DNA of 50,485 nt, taken from NCBI RefSeq assembly GCF_008801915.1, contig NZ_VZOV01000028.1, positions 1-50,485 on the forward strand, given 5' to 3'. Below, in pieces: positions 31,420 to 39,683 of this stretch. Within the stretch, counting starts at the first letter, position 1. The number at the start of each line of letters is the position of its first letter. This stretch comes from Cupriavidus gilardii. Lineage in GTDB: Bacteria > Pseudomonadota > Gammaproteobacteria > Burkholderiales > Burkholderiaceae. The notes below the pieces were generated by a model that worked only from the letters and a program-made list of their open reading frames with translations, was not told where the DNA came from and did not search any database. Position numbers and translations under genes: made by a program.

Positions 31420-32373
31420 TCAGGAGAACGTCTCGGCGATCAGCCGTTCCAGCTTGACCGCATCGGCAGCGAAGGCGCGGATGCCCTCGGCCAGCTTCTC
31501 GGTGGCCATCGCGTCCTCGTTCAGCTGCCAGCGGAAGGCCGGCTCGTCGCAATGCACGCGGGCGATATGGCCGGCCTGGGCATCGTCGACCGACAGCTTG
31601 CGCTCGACCGGCGCGGTGCTGGCCGCCAGCTGTTCCAGCAGCTCGGGGCTGATCGTCAGCAGATCGCAGCCGGCCAGCGACAGGATCTGGTCGGTATTGC
31701 GAAAGCTCGCGCCCATCACCTCGGTCTTGTAGCCGAAGCGCTTGTAGTAATCGTAGATCTGCCGCACCGAATGCACGCCCGGATCGGCATCGCCGCTGTT
31801 CGCATCGGGATTCCACTTGTCGCCGGCCTGCTTGCGGTACCAGTCGAGGATGCGGCCGACGAACGGCGAGATCAGCTGCGCGCCGGCCTCGGCGCAGGCC
31901 ACCGCCTGCACCAGCGAGAACAGCAGCGTCATGTTGCAGCGGATGCCTTCGCGCTGCAGCACCTCGGCCGCGCGGATGCCTTCCCAGGTCGACGCGATCT
32001 TGATCAGCACGCGCTCGCGCGGCACGCCGGCGCGCTCGTACAGCGCGATCAGGTGGCGCGCCTTGTCGACGGTCGCCGCGGTATCGAAGGACAGCCGCGC
32101 GTCGACCTCGGTCGACACCCGGCCCGGCACGATCTGCAGGATCTCGCCGCCGAAGGCGATCAGCAGCGCGTCCATCACGGCATCGACGCCGGCGTCGTGA
32201 TGATCGCGCACGGCCTTCTCGAGCAGCGGCCGGTATTCGGGCTTCTGCACGGCCTTCAGGATCAGCGACGGATTGGTGGTGGCGTCCTGCGGCGTGTACT
32301 GCTTCATCGCCTGGAAGTCGCCGGTATCGGCCACCACGGTGGTGAACTGCTTCAGTTGCGCTAGCTGGTTCAT
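31420..32373 (-). CDS. tal: Transaldolase
   Basis: Moves a dihydroxyacetone unit between sugar phosphates in the non-oxidative pentose-phosphate pathway. The Schiff-base lysine is K125 in VLIKIASTWEG, with D16 near the N terminus and the ATTNPSLILK motif at 31-40. Length is 317 residues, like E. coli TalB. It diverges from rpiA, which serves the same pathway, so shared control is plausible. Confidence 0.95.
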   Translation of the reverse strand: MNQLAQLKQFTTVVADTGDFQAMKQYTPQDATTNPSLILKAVQKPEYRPLLEKAVRDHHDAGVDAVMDALLIAFGGEILQIVPGRVSTEVDARLSFDTAATVDKARHLIALYERAGVPRERVLIKIASTWEGIRAAEVLQREGIRCNMTLLFSLVQAVACAEAGAQLISPFVGRILDWYRKQAGDKWNPDANSGDADPGVHSVRQIYDYYKRFGYKTEVMGASFRNTDQILSLAGCDLLTISPELLEQLAASTAPVERKLSVDDAQAGHIARVHCDEPAFRWQLNEDAMATEKLAEGIRAFAADAVKLERLIAETFS

Positions 32374-32444
32374 GATGATTGCGTCGGACGGGAAGGGAAT
32401 CGGAACGGGGTCGCCGCGGCGGGGCTGCATCAGTGCAGTGCCAT

Positions 32445-32470
32445 ATCGGTATGCCGCATCGGTATGCCGC
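32445..32470. repeat. 13-bp direct repeat between tal and rpiA
   Basis: Two exact tandem copies of ATCGGTATGCCGC lie in the divergent gap, about 70 bases upstream of the tal start. Confidence 0.75.
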
Positions 32471-32489
32471 CTTGGGGCCACGTCGGGTC

Positions 32490-32495
32490 ATTGTA
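32490..32495 (-). promoter_or_regulatory. Putative -10 for tal
   Basis: The minus strand reads GGTACAATGACC; TACAAT here would give a leader of about 110 bases containing the 13-bp repeats. No clear -35. Confidence 0.4.
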
Positions 32496-32537
32496 CCGGC
32501 CCATTGTGGGACCCCTGGCGGCCAGGGCGCAATCCGT

Positions 32538-32543
32538 TACACT
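32538..32543 (+). promoter_or_regulatory. Putative -10 for rpiA
   Basis: TACACT lies 78 bases upstream of the rpiA start. A 15-base palindrome centred near 32519 (CCCTGGC/GCCAGGG) sits between it and the tal element and could be an operator. Confidence 0.35.
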
Positions 32544-32621
32544 ACGCGGTTTCCGCAACCGACTTTTGCGGCTCGCAACGTACCGCACCGCGGTCCACGG
32601 GGCAGCCGAAGGCAGCAGGCA

Positions 32622-33308
32622 ATGACCCAGGATGAACTGAAGGCGCAGGTGGCGCAGGCCGCCACGGACTATGTCGAGAAGGAAGTCCCCGAAGGGGCAG
32701 TGCTCGGTGTCGGCACCGGGTCGACCGCCAACCTGTTCATCGATGCGGTGGCGCGCTTCAAGGACCGCTTCGCCGGCGCGGTGTCGAGCTCCGAGGCCTC
32801 GACCCGCCGCCTGCAGCAGCACGGCTTCAAGGTGCTGGACCTGAACGAGGTCGACGAGATCCCCGTCTATGTCGACGGCGCCGACGAGATCGACGCCAGC
32901 GGCGCGATGATCAAGGGCGGCGGCGGCGCGCTGACGCGCGAGAAGATCGTCGCCTCGGTGGCGCGCACCTTCGTCTGCATCGCCGACGCCAGCAAGCTGG
33001 TCGGCGTGATGGGCCAGTTCCCGTTGCCGGTCGAGGTGATTCCGATGGCCCGCGCCGCGGTGGCGCGCCAGCTGGCGGCGCTGGGCGGCCAGCCGCGCCT
33101 GCGCATGACCAGGGAAGGCGGCATCTACAAGACCGACAACGGCAATGTGATCCTGGACGTCGGCGGCCTGGCCATCGGCGACCCGAAGGGCATGGAGCAG
33201 GCGATCAACCAGCTGCCCGGCGTGGTGACGGTGGGGCTGTTCGCGCTGCGCGGCGCCGACGTGCTGCTGCTGGGCACGGCCGATGGCGTGCGGCGCACGG
33301 ACTTCTGA
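32622..33308 (+). CDS. rpiA: Ribose-5-phosphate isomerase A
   Basis: Interconverts ribose-5-phosphate and ribulose-5-phosphate. Motifs GVGTGSTANLFIDA, VDGADEID and KGGGGALTREKI (with the catalytic Glu) are intact. Length is 228 residues. The ATG at 32622 has an AGCAGG upstream. A longer in-frame extension would cross the divergent promoter region. It is followed by a strong terminator. Confidence 0.95.
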   Translation: MTQDELKAQVAQAATDYVEKEVPEGAVLGVGTGSTANLFIDAVARFKDRFAGAVSSSEASTRRLQQHGFKVLDLNEVDEIPVYVDGADEIDASGAMIKGGGGALTREKIVASVARTFVCIADASKLVGVMGQFPLPVEVIPMARAAVARQLAALGGQPRLRMTREGGIYKTDNGNVILDVGGLAIGDPKGMEQAINQLPGVVTVGLFALRGADVLLLGTADGVRRTDF

Positions 33309-33335
33309 GCCGATTCGTCAGCCTGCACAAACGAC

Positions 33336-33367
33336 AAAGGCGCCAGCAAACCTGGCGCCTTTTGTTT
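33336..33367 (+). terminator. Intrinsic terminator of rpiA
   Basis: A perfect 11-bp stem (33336-33346 and 33352-33362) with loop CAAAC ends in TTTGTTTT. It begins 27 bases after the rpiA stop. Confidence 0.85.
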
Positions 33368-33368
33368 T

Positions 33369-33394
33369 CCCCTGTCCCGCTTGCGGGACAGGGG
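33369..33394. repeat. Dispersed palindrome at convergent gene ends (copy 2)
   Basis: Exact 12-base arms CCCCTGTCCCGC and GCGGGACAGGGG with a TT centre lie right after the rpiA terminator and before the convergent YggX-like gene. The core CCGCTTGCGG is shared with the copy at 25081. Confidence 0.75.
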
Positions 33395-33430
33395 AACACC
33401 ATCAGCCGAGAAAATCCTGCCGCGTGCCGC

Positions 33431-33703
33431 TCAGGCCTGCGGCGGCACATACCCCGCCGCCTGGTCCGCGCCCTCGCCGAAGAAGTACTTCTCGGTCTGC
33501 TTCAGCAGATACTGCCGCGCACGGGCGTCGGCCATGTTCAGCCGGTTTTCGTTGATCAGCATGGTCTGGTGCTTGAGCCAGCCGGCCCAGGCCTCCTTCG
33601 ACACGTTCTGCCAGATCTTCTTGCCCAGTTCGCCGGGCAGCGGCGGGAAATCGAGGCCCTCGGCCTCCTTGTTCAGCTTGACGCAATGGACCATGCGGGC
33701 CAT
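33431..33703 (-). CDS. Probable Fe(2+)-trafficking protein (YggX family)
   Basis: Small cytosolic protein of 90 residues, linked in enterobacteria to protection of Fe-S clusters from oxidants. It shows the family hallmarks VHCVKLNKEAEGLDFPPLPG (Cys7), WAGWLKHQTMLINENRLN and a C-terminal YFFGEG. The ATG at 33703 has AAGGAG upstream; a second Met three residues later is also possible. In E. coli the gene follows mutY; here it lies between rpiA and argA. Confidence 0.93.
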   Translation of the reverse strand: MARMVHCVKLNKEAEGLDFPPLPGELGKKIWQNVSKEAWAGWLKHQTMLINENRLNMADARARQYLLKQTEKYFFGEGADQAAGYVPPQA

Positions 33704-33818
33704 GGGGAACTCCTTCTATCCTTCTGTTCGTGTGATCGCGGCGCGATGTCGTGGGGCGTTCGTACGGCGGCTATTGTAGCGAAGCGGACCTCCGGGCCGG
33801 GCGCCGCCCCTACCGTCC

Positions 33819-35312
33819 TTACAGTTTCTTCATCAGCACCATCGACTTGCGCTGCCAGTTGTACAGCTTGCGCTTGTCCTCGGGCAGGTCGTCGACGCTG
33901 GCGCGCACGAAGCCGCGCTTCAGGAACCAGTGCTCGGTGCGGGTCGTCAGCACGAACAGCCGCTCCAGGCCGAGCGCGCGGGCCCGCCGCTCGATGCGCT
34001 TGAGCAGCCGTTCGCCGTCGCCGGTGCCCTGGGCCTCGGGCGAGACCGTCAGGCAGGCCATCTCGGCCATGCCTTCGCGCGGGTAGGGGTAGAGCGCGGC
34101 GCAGCCGAACAGCACGCCGTCGTGCTCGATCACCGAGAAGTTGGCGATGTCGCGCTCGATCAGATGGCGCCCGCGCGGCACCAGCGTGCCGTCCTGCTCG
34201 AGCGGCGCGATCAGCTGCACGATCGCGCCGACGTCGTCGAGCGTGGCCTCGCGCAGGCTCTCCAGATCGGTGTCCGACACCATCGTGCCGACGCCGTCGT
34301 GCAGGAACAGTTCCAGCAGCACCGAGCCGTCCATGTCGAACGGGATCAGATGCGCGCGCGGCACGCCGCCCTTGAGCGCCTTGACCAGATGCTGCAGGTA
34401 GTAGGCGACGTCGGGCGGCAGGTGGTTGTTCTGCAGGCGCTCGACCGCGGTGCGCAGCGACATCTCGGGCATCAGCTTGCCGACCGGGTCCAGCACGCCC
34501 GGCACCTCGGTGATGAAGATCAGCTTGTCGGCCTTCAGCGCGGTGGCGGTCGCGCTGGCGACATCCTCCATCGACAGGTTGAAGGCCTGACCAGTGGGCG
34601 AGAAGCCCAGCGGCGACAGCAGCACGATCTTGCCGTGCTGCAGCGACATGCGCACCGAATCGCCGTCGATCTTGCGAACGAGACCGGTGTGCTGGTAGTC
34701 GGTGCCCTCGACGATGCCGACCGGGCGCGCGGTGACGAAGTTGCCGGATACCACCGACAGCTGCGCCCCGGCCATCGGCGTATTGGGCAGGCCCTGGCTG
34801 AACGCGGCCTCGATATCGAGGCGCAGTTCGCCCGACGCTTCCTTCGCGCATTCGAGCGCCGCGTTGTCGGTGATGCGCAGCCCGTCGACGAAGCGCGACT
34901 CGACCTGGCGCAGCGCCAGCTGTTCCTCGACCTGCGGACGCGAGCCATGCACCAGCACGATCTGCATGCCCATCGCGTGCAGCAGCGCGACGTCGTTGAC
35001 CAGCGCGTTCAGCATGCCGGCCTTGACCAGCTCGCCGCCGAAGGCGATCACGAAGGTCTTGCCGCGGAAGGCATGGATATACGGCGCGACCGCGCGCAGC
35101 CAGTCGACGAACTGCTGGCGGTCCGGTCCGGGCGCGGCGCGCTCCGGCGTGGCGGGCGCCTTCGGCAGGCTGGGCACATCCGGCGTGGTGGAAGGAACGG
35201 CCACGGTCGCGGCCGGCGCATCGATGGCGTCGGCGGCAGGGTCGGGCAGGGGATCGCCGGCTGCGTCGTTGTGCGCGCCGGCTGTCGGGGTCGTGGCGGT
35301 TCTGGCGTTCAT
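33819..35312 (-). CDS. argA: Amino-acid N-acetyltransferase (N-acetylglutamate synthase)
   Basis: Catalyses the first step of arginine synthesis. An amino-acid-kinase-like domain, the arginine-sensing part, starts near FVDWLRAVAPYIHAFRGK and includes FGGELVKAG. A C-terminal GNAT acetyltransferase domain holds GTGDGERLLKRIE and FVLTTRTEHWFLKRGFV. Length is 497 residues, about 50 longer than E. coli ArgA because of an N-terminal Ala/Pro/Thr tail. The ATG at 35312 begins only 23 bases from the divergent hrpA start. If the true start lies within the unconserved tail, the leader would be longer. Confidence 0.92.
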   Translation of the reverse strand: MNARTATTPTAGAHNDAAGDPLPDPAADAIDAPAATVAVPSTTPDVPSLPKAPATPERAAPGPDRQQFVDWLRAVAPYIHAFRGKTFVIAFGGELVKAGMLNALVNDVALLHAMGMQIVLVHGSRPQVEEQLALRQVESRFVDGLRITDNAALECAKEASGELRLDIEAAFSQGLPNTPMAGAQLSVVSGNFVTARPVGIVEGTDYQHTGLVRKIDGDSVRMSLQHGKIVLLSPLGFSPTGQAFNLSMEDVASATATALKADKLIFITEVPGVLDPVGKLMPEMSLRTAVERLQNNHLPPDVAYYLQHLVKALKGGVPRAHLIPFDMDGSVLLELFLHDGVGTMVSDTDLESLREATLDDVGAIVQLIAPLEQDGTLVPRGRHLIERDIANFSVIEHDGVLFGCAALYPYPREGMAEMACLTVSPEAQGTGDGERLLKRIERRARALGLERLFVLTTRTEHWFLKRGFVRASVDDLPEDKRKLYNWQRKSMVLMKKL

Positions 35313-35335
35313 GGCGCGGATTATAATCCCCGCCA
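35313..35335. promoter_or_regulatory. Shared palindromic -10 of argA and hrpA
   Basis: The whole divergent gap is 23 bases. Its centre ATTATAAT (35320-35327) is its own reverse complement, so TATAAT reads on both strands. It stands 8 bases before the hrpA ATG and 7 bases before the argA ATG. Any -35 elements would lie inside the opposite coding regions. Confidence 0.65.
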
Positions 35336-38300
35336 ATGTCCGAACAACGCCCCGTCCCACCCGCAGCCCTGCGCCGCAGGCCGCCCCGACCGCAGTCCGC
35401 ACGCCAGTCCCAGGGTCCATCGAAGAGCCAGTCCGAAGGTTCGCCCCAGGGCCCGACCGAAGACCAGTCCGAACGCAAGCCCGAACGCCGCCCCGAAGGC
35501 CGGCCCGAAGGCCGGCCCGCGCGCCGCGCGGTGTTCGCCAATCCGCTGCCGCCGATTACATTCCCCGAAGCGCTGCCCGTCTCGGCACGGCGCGACGAGA
35601 TCGCGCGCGCGATCGCGCAGCACCAGGTGGTGATCGTCTCGGGCGAGACCGGCTCGGGCAAGACCACGCAGCTGCCCAAGATATGCCTGTCGATCGGCCG
35701 CGGCCCGGCGCGTGCCGATGCCGCCGGCGCCGAAGGGAACGGCGAAGGGAACGGCGAAGGGAAGGGCGAAGACCAGGGCAAGGGCAAGGACGGCCAGCCC
35801 CGGCGCCGCGGCGGCCTGATCGGCCATACCCAGCCGCGCCGCATCGCCGCGACCTCGACCGCCAAGCGCATCGCGCAGGAGCTCGGCTCGCCGGTGGGCG
35901 AGCACGTCGGCTACCAGGTGCGCTTCAACGACACGATGTCGCCCGGCGCGTCGATCAAGCTGATGACCGACGGCATCCTGCTGGCCGAGACGCAGACCGA
36001 TCCGCTGCTGCGCGCCTACGACACGATCATCATCGACGAGGCCCACGAGCGCAGCCTGAACATCGATTTCCTGCTGGGCTATCTGAAGGAGATCCTGCCG
36101 CGCCGCCCGGACCTGAAGGTGATCATCACGTCGGCGACGATCGACGCGCAGCGCTTCGCCGAACATTTCGGCAGCGGCGGCAAGCCGGCGCCGGTGATCG
36201 AGGTCAGCGGGCGGCTGTATCCGGTCGAGATCCGCTATCGCCCGATCGCCGACGAAGGCAGCGCGAACCAGCGGGGCGACAAGGCCGACAAGAGCGACAA
36301 GGGCGCCAGGGCCGGCGATAGCCCGGCGAAGTCGGCGCAGGCGCGCGAGCGCGACCTGTACGACGGCATCGTCGACGCGGTCGACGAGCTGAGCCGGCTC
36401 GGCCCCGGCGACGTGCTGGTGTTCCTGCCCGGCGAGCGCGAGATTCGCGAGGCCGCCGAGGCGCTGCGCAAGCACCATCCGCCGCACACCGAGATCCTGC
36501 CGCTGTTCGCGCGGCTGTCGGTGCAGGAGCAGGAGCGCGTGTTCAAGCCGTCGAACGCGCGCCGCATCGTGCTGGCCACCAACGTCGCCGAGACCTCGCT
36601 GACGGTGCCCGGCATCCGCTATGTGGTCGACACGGGCCTGGCGCGCGTCAAGCGCTATTCGTATCGCAACAAGGTCGAGCAGCTGCAGATCGAGCCGATC
36701 TCGCAGGCGGCCGCCAACCAGCGCGCCGGCCGCTGCGGCCGCGTCGCCGACGGCGTCTGCATCCGCCTGTACGACGAGGCCGATTTCGCCGCGCGCCCGC
36801 GCTTCACCGATCCCGAGATCCTGCGCTCGTCGCTGGCCGCGGTGATCCTGCGGATGAAGGCGCTGCGCCTCGGGGCGATCGAGTCCTTCCCGTTCATCGA
36901 GCCGCCGCTGGGCCGCGCGATCGCCGACGGCTATCAGCTGCTGCAGGAGCTGGGCGCCGTCGACGAGGCCAATGCGCTGACGCCGCTGGGCAAGCAGCTG
37001 GCGCGCCTGCCGCTGGACCCGCGCGTGGCCCGGATGATCCTGGCCGCGCGCGACCAGCATTGCCTGCGCGAGGTGCTGATCATCGCCAGCGCGCTGTCCG
37101 TGCAGGATCCGCGCGACCGTCCGCAGGAGGCGCAGGAGGCCGCCGACCAGGCGCACCGCAAGTTCATGGACGAACGCTCGGAATTCCTCGGCTGGGTCAA
37201 GCTGTGGAAGTGGTTCGAGGACGCGGTCGCGCACAAGAAGAGCAATCGCCAGCTGCAGGACCAGTGCCGCGCCAACTTCCTGTCGCATCTGCGGCTGCGC
37301 GAATGGCGCGACGTCCATTCGCAGCTGCTGACCACGGTCGCCGAGCAGGGCTGGAAGCTCAATGACAGCGAGCCGACCTACGAGCAGGTCCACAAGGCGC
37401 TGCTGACCGGTCTGCTCGGCAATATCGGCCAGAAGCTGGACGAGGCCGACGGCCGCGGCCGCGAGTACCTGGGCGCGCGCGGCATCAAGTTCCATCTGTG
37501 GCCCGGCTCGCTGGTGGCGCGCAAGATGGGCCGCTGGCTGATGGCCGCCGAGCTGGTCGAGACCAGCCGGCTGTTTGCCCGCACGCTGGCGCGCATCGAG
37601 CCTGACTGGCTCGAGCAGGTCGGCCGCCATCTGCTGAAGGTCAGCTGGAGCGATCCGCACTGGGAGAAGAAGGCCGGCCAGGTGCTGGCGATGGAGCGCG
37701 CCACGCTGTATGGCCTGACGGTCTACCAGCACCGGCGCGTGCACTACGGCCCGATGAACCCCCGGGAAGCGCGCGAGCTGTTCATCCGCCGCGCGCTGGT
37801 CGAAGGCGAATTCGATACGCGGCTGCCGTTCTACGCGCACAACCAGCGGCTGGTGCGCGAGATCGAGAACCTCGAGCACAAGGCGCGCCGGCAGGACGTG
37901 CTGGTCGACGACGAGCTGATCTACGCCTTCTACGATCGCCATATCCCGGCCGACATCCATCAGCAGACCCAGTTCGAGCAGTGGTACCAGAAGGAGAGCG
38001 CGCGCGACCGCAAGCTGCTGTACCTGAACCGCGAAGAGCTGATGCGGCACGAGGCGGCCGGCATCACCACCGACCTGTTCCCGAAGACGCTGAACGTCGC
38101 CGGCGTCGACATGGGTTTGAGCTACCACTTCGAGCCCGGCAGCCATCGCGACGGCGTCACGCTGACGGTGCCGCTGTACGCGCTGAACCAGGTCCGGCCC
38201 GAGCGCGCCGACTGGCTGGTGCCCGGCATGATCAAGGAGAAGGTGCACCTGCTGCTCAAGTCGCTGCCGCAGAAGCTGCGCCGCCATTGCGTGCCGCTGC

Positions 38301-39451
38301 CCGACTATGCGGCGGGCTTCGTCGAGCGCCGGCCGTTTGGCGAGGGCGAGCTGATCGACGTGCTGATCGCCGATATCCGCGAGCAGACCGGCACGATGAT
38401 CCGGCGCGCGGACTTCAAGCTGGAGACGCTGCCGGCCCACCACTTCATGAACTTCAAGGTGGTCGACGAGCACGGCCGCCAGCTCGACATGGGCCGCAAC
38501 CTGGCGCAGCTGCGCGCGGAACTGGGCGGGCAGGCGCAGCAGTCGTTCCAGAGCCTGGTCGCGCGCGAGGCGCCGGTGGCCGAGGCCGCGCAGTATGAGG
38601 GGCTGACCGGGTGGACCTTCGGCGAGCTGCCCGAGCTGCTGGAAATCCGCAAGGGCAACCGCACGCTGTTCGGCTATCCGGCGCTGGTCGACCGCGACAC
38701 CCACTGCGACGTCGAGGTGTTCGACGACCCGCAGGAGGCCGAGCGCCTGCACCACGCCGGGCTGCGGCGGCTGTTCGCGCTGCAGCTGCGCGAGCAGGTC
38801 AAGTTCGTGCAGAAGAACATCCCCGGGCTGTCGCAGATGGCGATGCAGTACATGACGCTGGGCACGCAGGACATGCTGCGCGACCAGATCGTGACGCTGG
38901 CGCTGGAGCGTGCCTGCATGCAGGCGCCGCTGCCGCGCAACGAGGCCGAGTTCGCCGCGCGCAAGGAGGAGGGCCGCGGGCGGCTCGGCCTGCTGGCGCA
39001 GGAGATCGCCCGGCTGGCCGGCACCATCCTGGCCGAGTACGCGGCGCTGCCGCGCAAGCTGCTGCAGGCCAAGCCCTTCGCCGCCGCCCATGCCGACATG
39101 CAGGCGCAGCTGTCGCAGTTGATGGGCAAGCATTTCCTGGCCGAGACCCCGTACGACAGGCTGGTGCATTTCCCGCGCTATCTGAAGGGCATCGCGATGC
39201 GGATCGACAAGCTCAAGGGCGATCCGGCCCGGGATGCGCAGCGGCAGCAGGAAATGGCGCCGCTGCTGCAGCAGTGGCAGCGCGCCGACAGGCAGCGGCG
39301 GCAGGCCAGGGGCGGCGAGGACGCGCGGATGGAGGAATTCCGCTGGATGCTGGAGGAGCTGCGCATCGCGCTGTTCGCGCAGGAATTGCGAACCCCGGTG
39401 CCGATGTCTGTCAAGCGCCTGCAGAAGGTGTGGGAGTCGATGCAACGGTAG
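35336..39451 (+). CDS. hrpA: ATP-dependent RNA helicase HrpA
   Basis: Large DEAH-box helicase of 1371 residues. Motif I is SGETGSGKTTQLPK (about 102-115), motif II DEAH is at 234-237, motif III SAT follows and motif VI QRAGRCGR starts at 462. OB-fold and DUF3418 C-terminal parts follow, as in E. coli HrpA, which is linked to mRNA processing and rescue of collided ribosomes. Three low-complexity stretches stand out. They are an N-terminal Pro/Arg/Glu/Gln tail (1-62), an EGNG-type insertion between motifs I and Ia (about 124-161), and a Lys/Asp/Ala insertion near 307-340. The start ATG has no room for a normal ribosome-binding leader. Confidence 0.95.
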   Translation: MSEQRPVPPAALRRRPPRPQSARQSQGPSKSQSEGSPQGPTEDQSERKPERRPEGRPEGRPARRAVFANPLPPITFPEALPVSARRDEIARAIAQHQVVIVSGETGSGKTTQLPKICLSIGRGPARADAAGAEGNGEGNGEGKGEDQGKGKDGQPRRRGGLIGHTQPRRIAATSTAKRIAQELGSPVGEHVGYQVRFNDTMSPGASIKLMTDGILLAETQTDPLLRAYDTIIIDEAHERSLNIDFLLGYLKEILPRRPDLKVIITSATIDAQRFAEHFGSGGKPAPVIEVSGRLYPVEIRYRPIADEGSANQRGDKADKSDKGARAGDSPAKSAQARERDLYDGIVDAVDELSRLGPGDVLVFLPGEREIREAAEALRKHHPPHTEILPLFARLSVQEQERVFKPSNARRIVLATNVAETSLTVPGIRYVVDTGLARVKRYSYRNKVEQLQIEPISQAAANQRAGRCGRVADGVCIRLYDEADFAARPRFTDPEILRSSLAAVILRMKALRLGAIESFPFIEPPLGRAIADGYQLLQELGAVDEANALTPLGKQLARLPLDPRVARMILAARDQHCLREVLIIASALSVQDPRDRPQEAQEAADQAHRKFMDERSEFLGWVKLWKWFEDAVAHKKSNRQLQDQCRANFLSHLRLREWRDVHSQLLTTVAEQGWKLNDSEPTYEQVHKALLTGLLGNIGQKLDEADGRGREYLGARGIKFHLWPGSLVARKMGRWLMAAELVETSRLFARTLARIEPDWLEQVGRHLLKVSWSDPHWEKKAGQVLAMERATLYGLTVYQHRRVHYGPMNPREARELFIRRALVEGEFDTRLPFYAHNQRLVREIENLEHKARRQDVLVDDELIYAFYDRHIPADIHQQTQFEQWYQKESARDRKLLYLNREELMRHEAAGITTDLFPKTLNVAGVDMGLSYHFEPGSHRDGVTLTVPLYALNQVRPERADWLVPGMIKEKVHLLLKSLPQKLRRHCVPLPDYAAGFVERRPFGEGELIDVLIADIREQTGTMIRRADFKLETLPAHHFMNFKVVDEHGRQLDMGRNLAQLRAELGGQAQQSFQSLVAREAPVAEAAQYEGLTGWTFGELPELLEIRKGNRTLFGYPALVDRDTHCDVEVFDDPQEAERLHHAGLRRLFALQLREQVKFVQKNIPGLSQMAMQYMTLGTQDMLRDQIVTLALERACMQAPLPRNEAEFAARKEEGRGRLGLLAQEIARLAGTILAEYAALPRKLLQAKPFAAAHADMQAQLSQLMGKHFLAETPYDRLVHFPRYLKGIAMRIDKLKGDPARDAQRQQEMAPLLQQWQRADRQRRQARGGEDARMEEFRWMLEELRIALFAQELRTPVPMSVKRLQKVWESMQR
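35731..35778 (+). repeat. 12-bp in-frame tandem repeat in hrpA
   Basis: Four 12-base units of CGAAGGGAACGG type (the last diverged) encode EGNG, EGNG, EGKG and EDQG, inside an insertion between helicase motifs I and Ia. Confidence 0.85.
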
Positions 39452-39507
39452 GGCGGCCGGCGCACGATTTTGGCGCATCCGGTCATCGAAACGAGGGGGC
39501 TCGACGT

Positions 39508-39513
39508 TAGAAT
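39508..39513 (+). promoter_or_regulatory. Putative -10 for the propeller-deacetylase-hydroxylase operon
   Basis: TAGAAT lies about 170 bases before the propeller start in a 232-base gap. The leader is rich in CCGTTCC and GGACGG short repeats. No -35 recognised. Confidence 0.4.
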
Positions 39514-39683
39514 GCGTGGGCCTTGGCGGTCGCATGTTTGCGGCCGCCTGGACCGCCTGGACGGACGGTCCGGCGCTTGCGTGTTCCGCCGCCGGTTCCA
39601 CGTTCCGTCCGTTCCGTTTCCTTGTTCGATCCCTGCCGCCGACCGTCCCGAACGGTCCGCCAACCGTTCCGTTCGCCGTGTCT

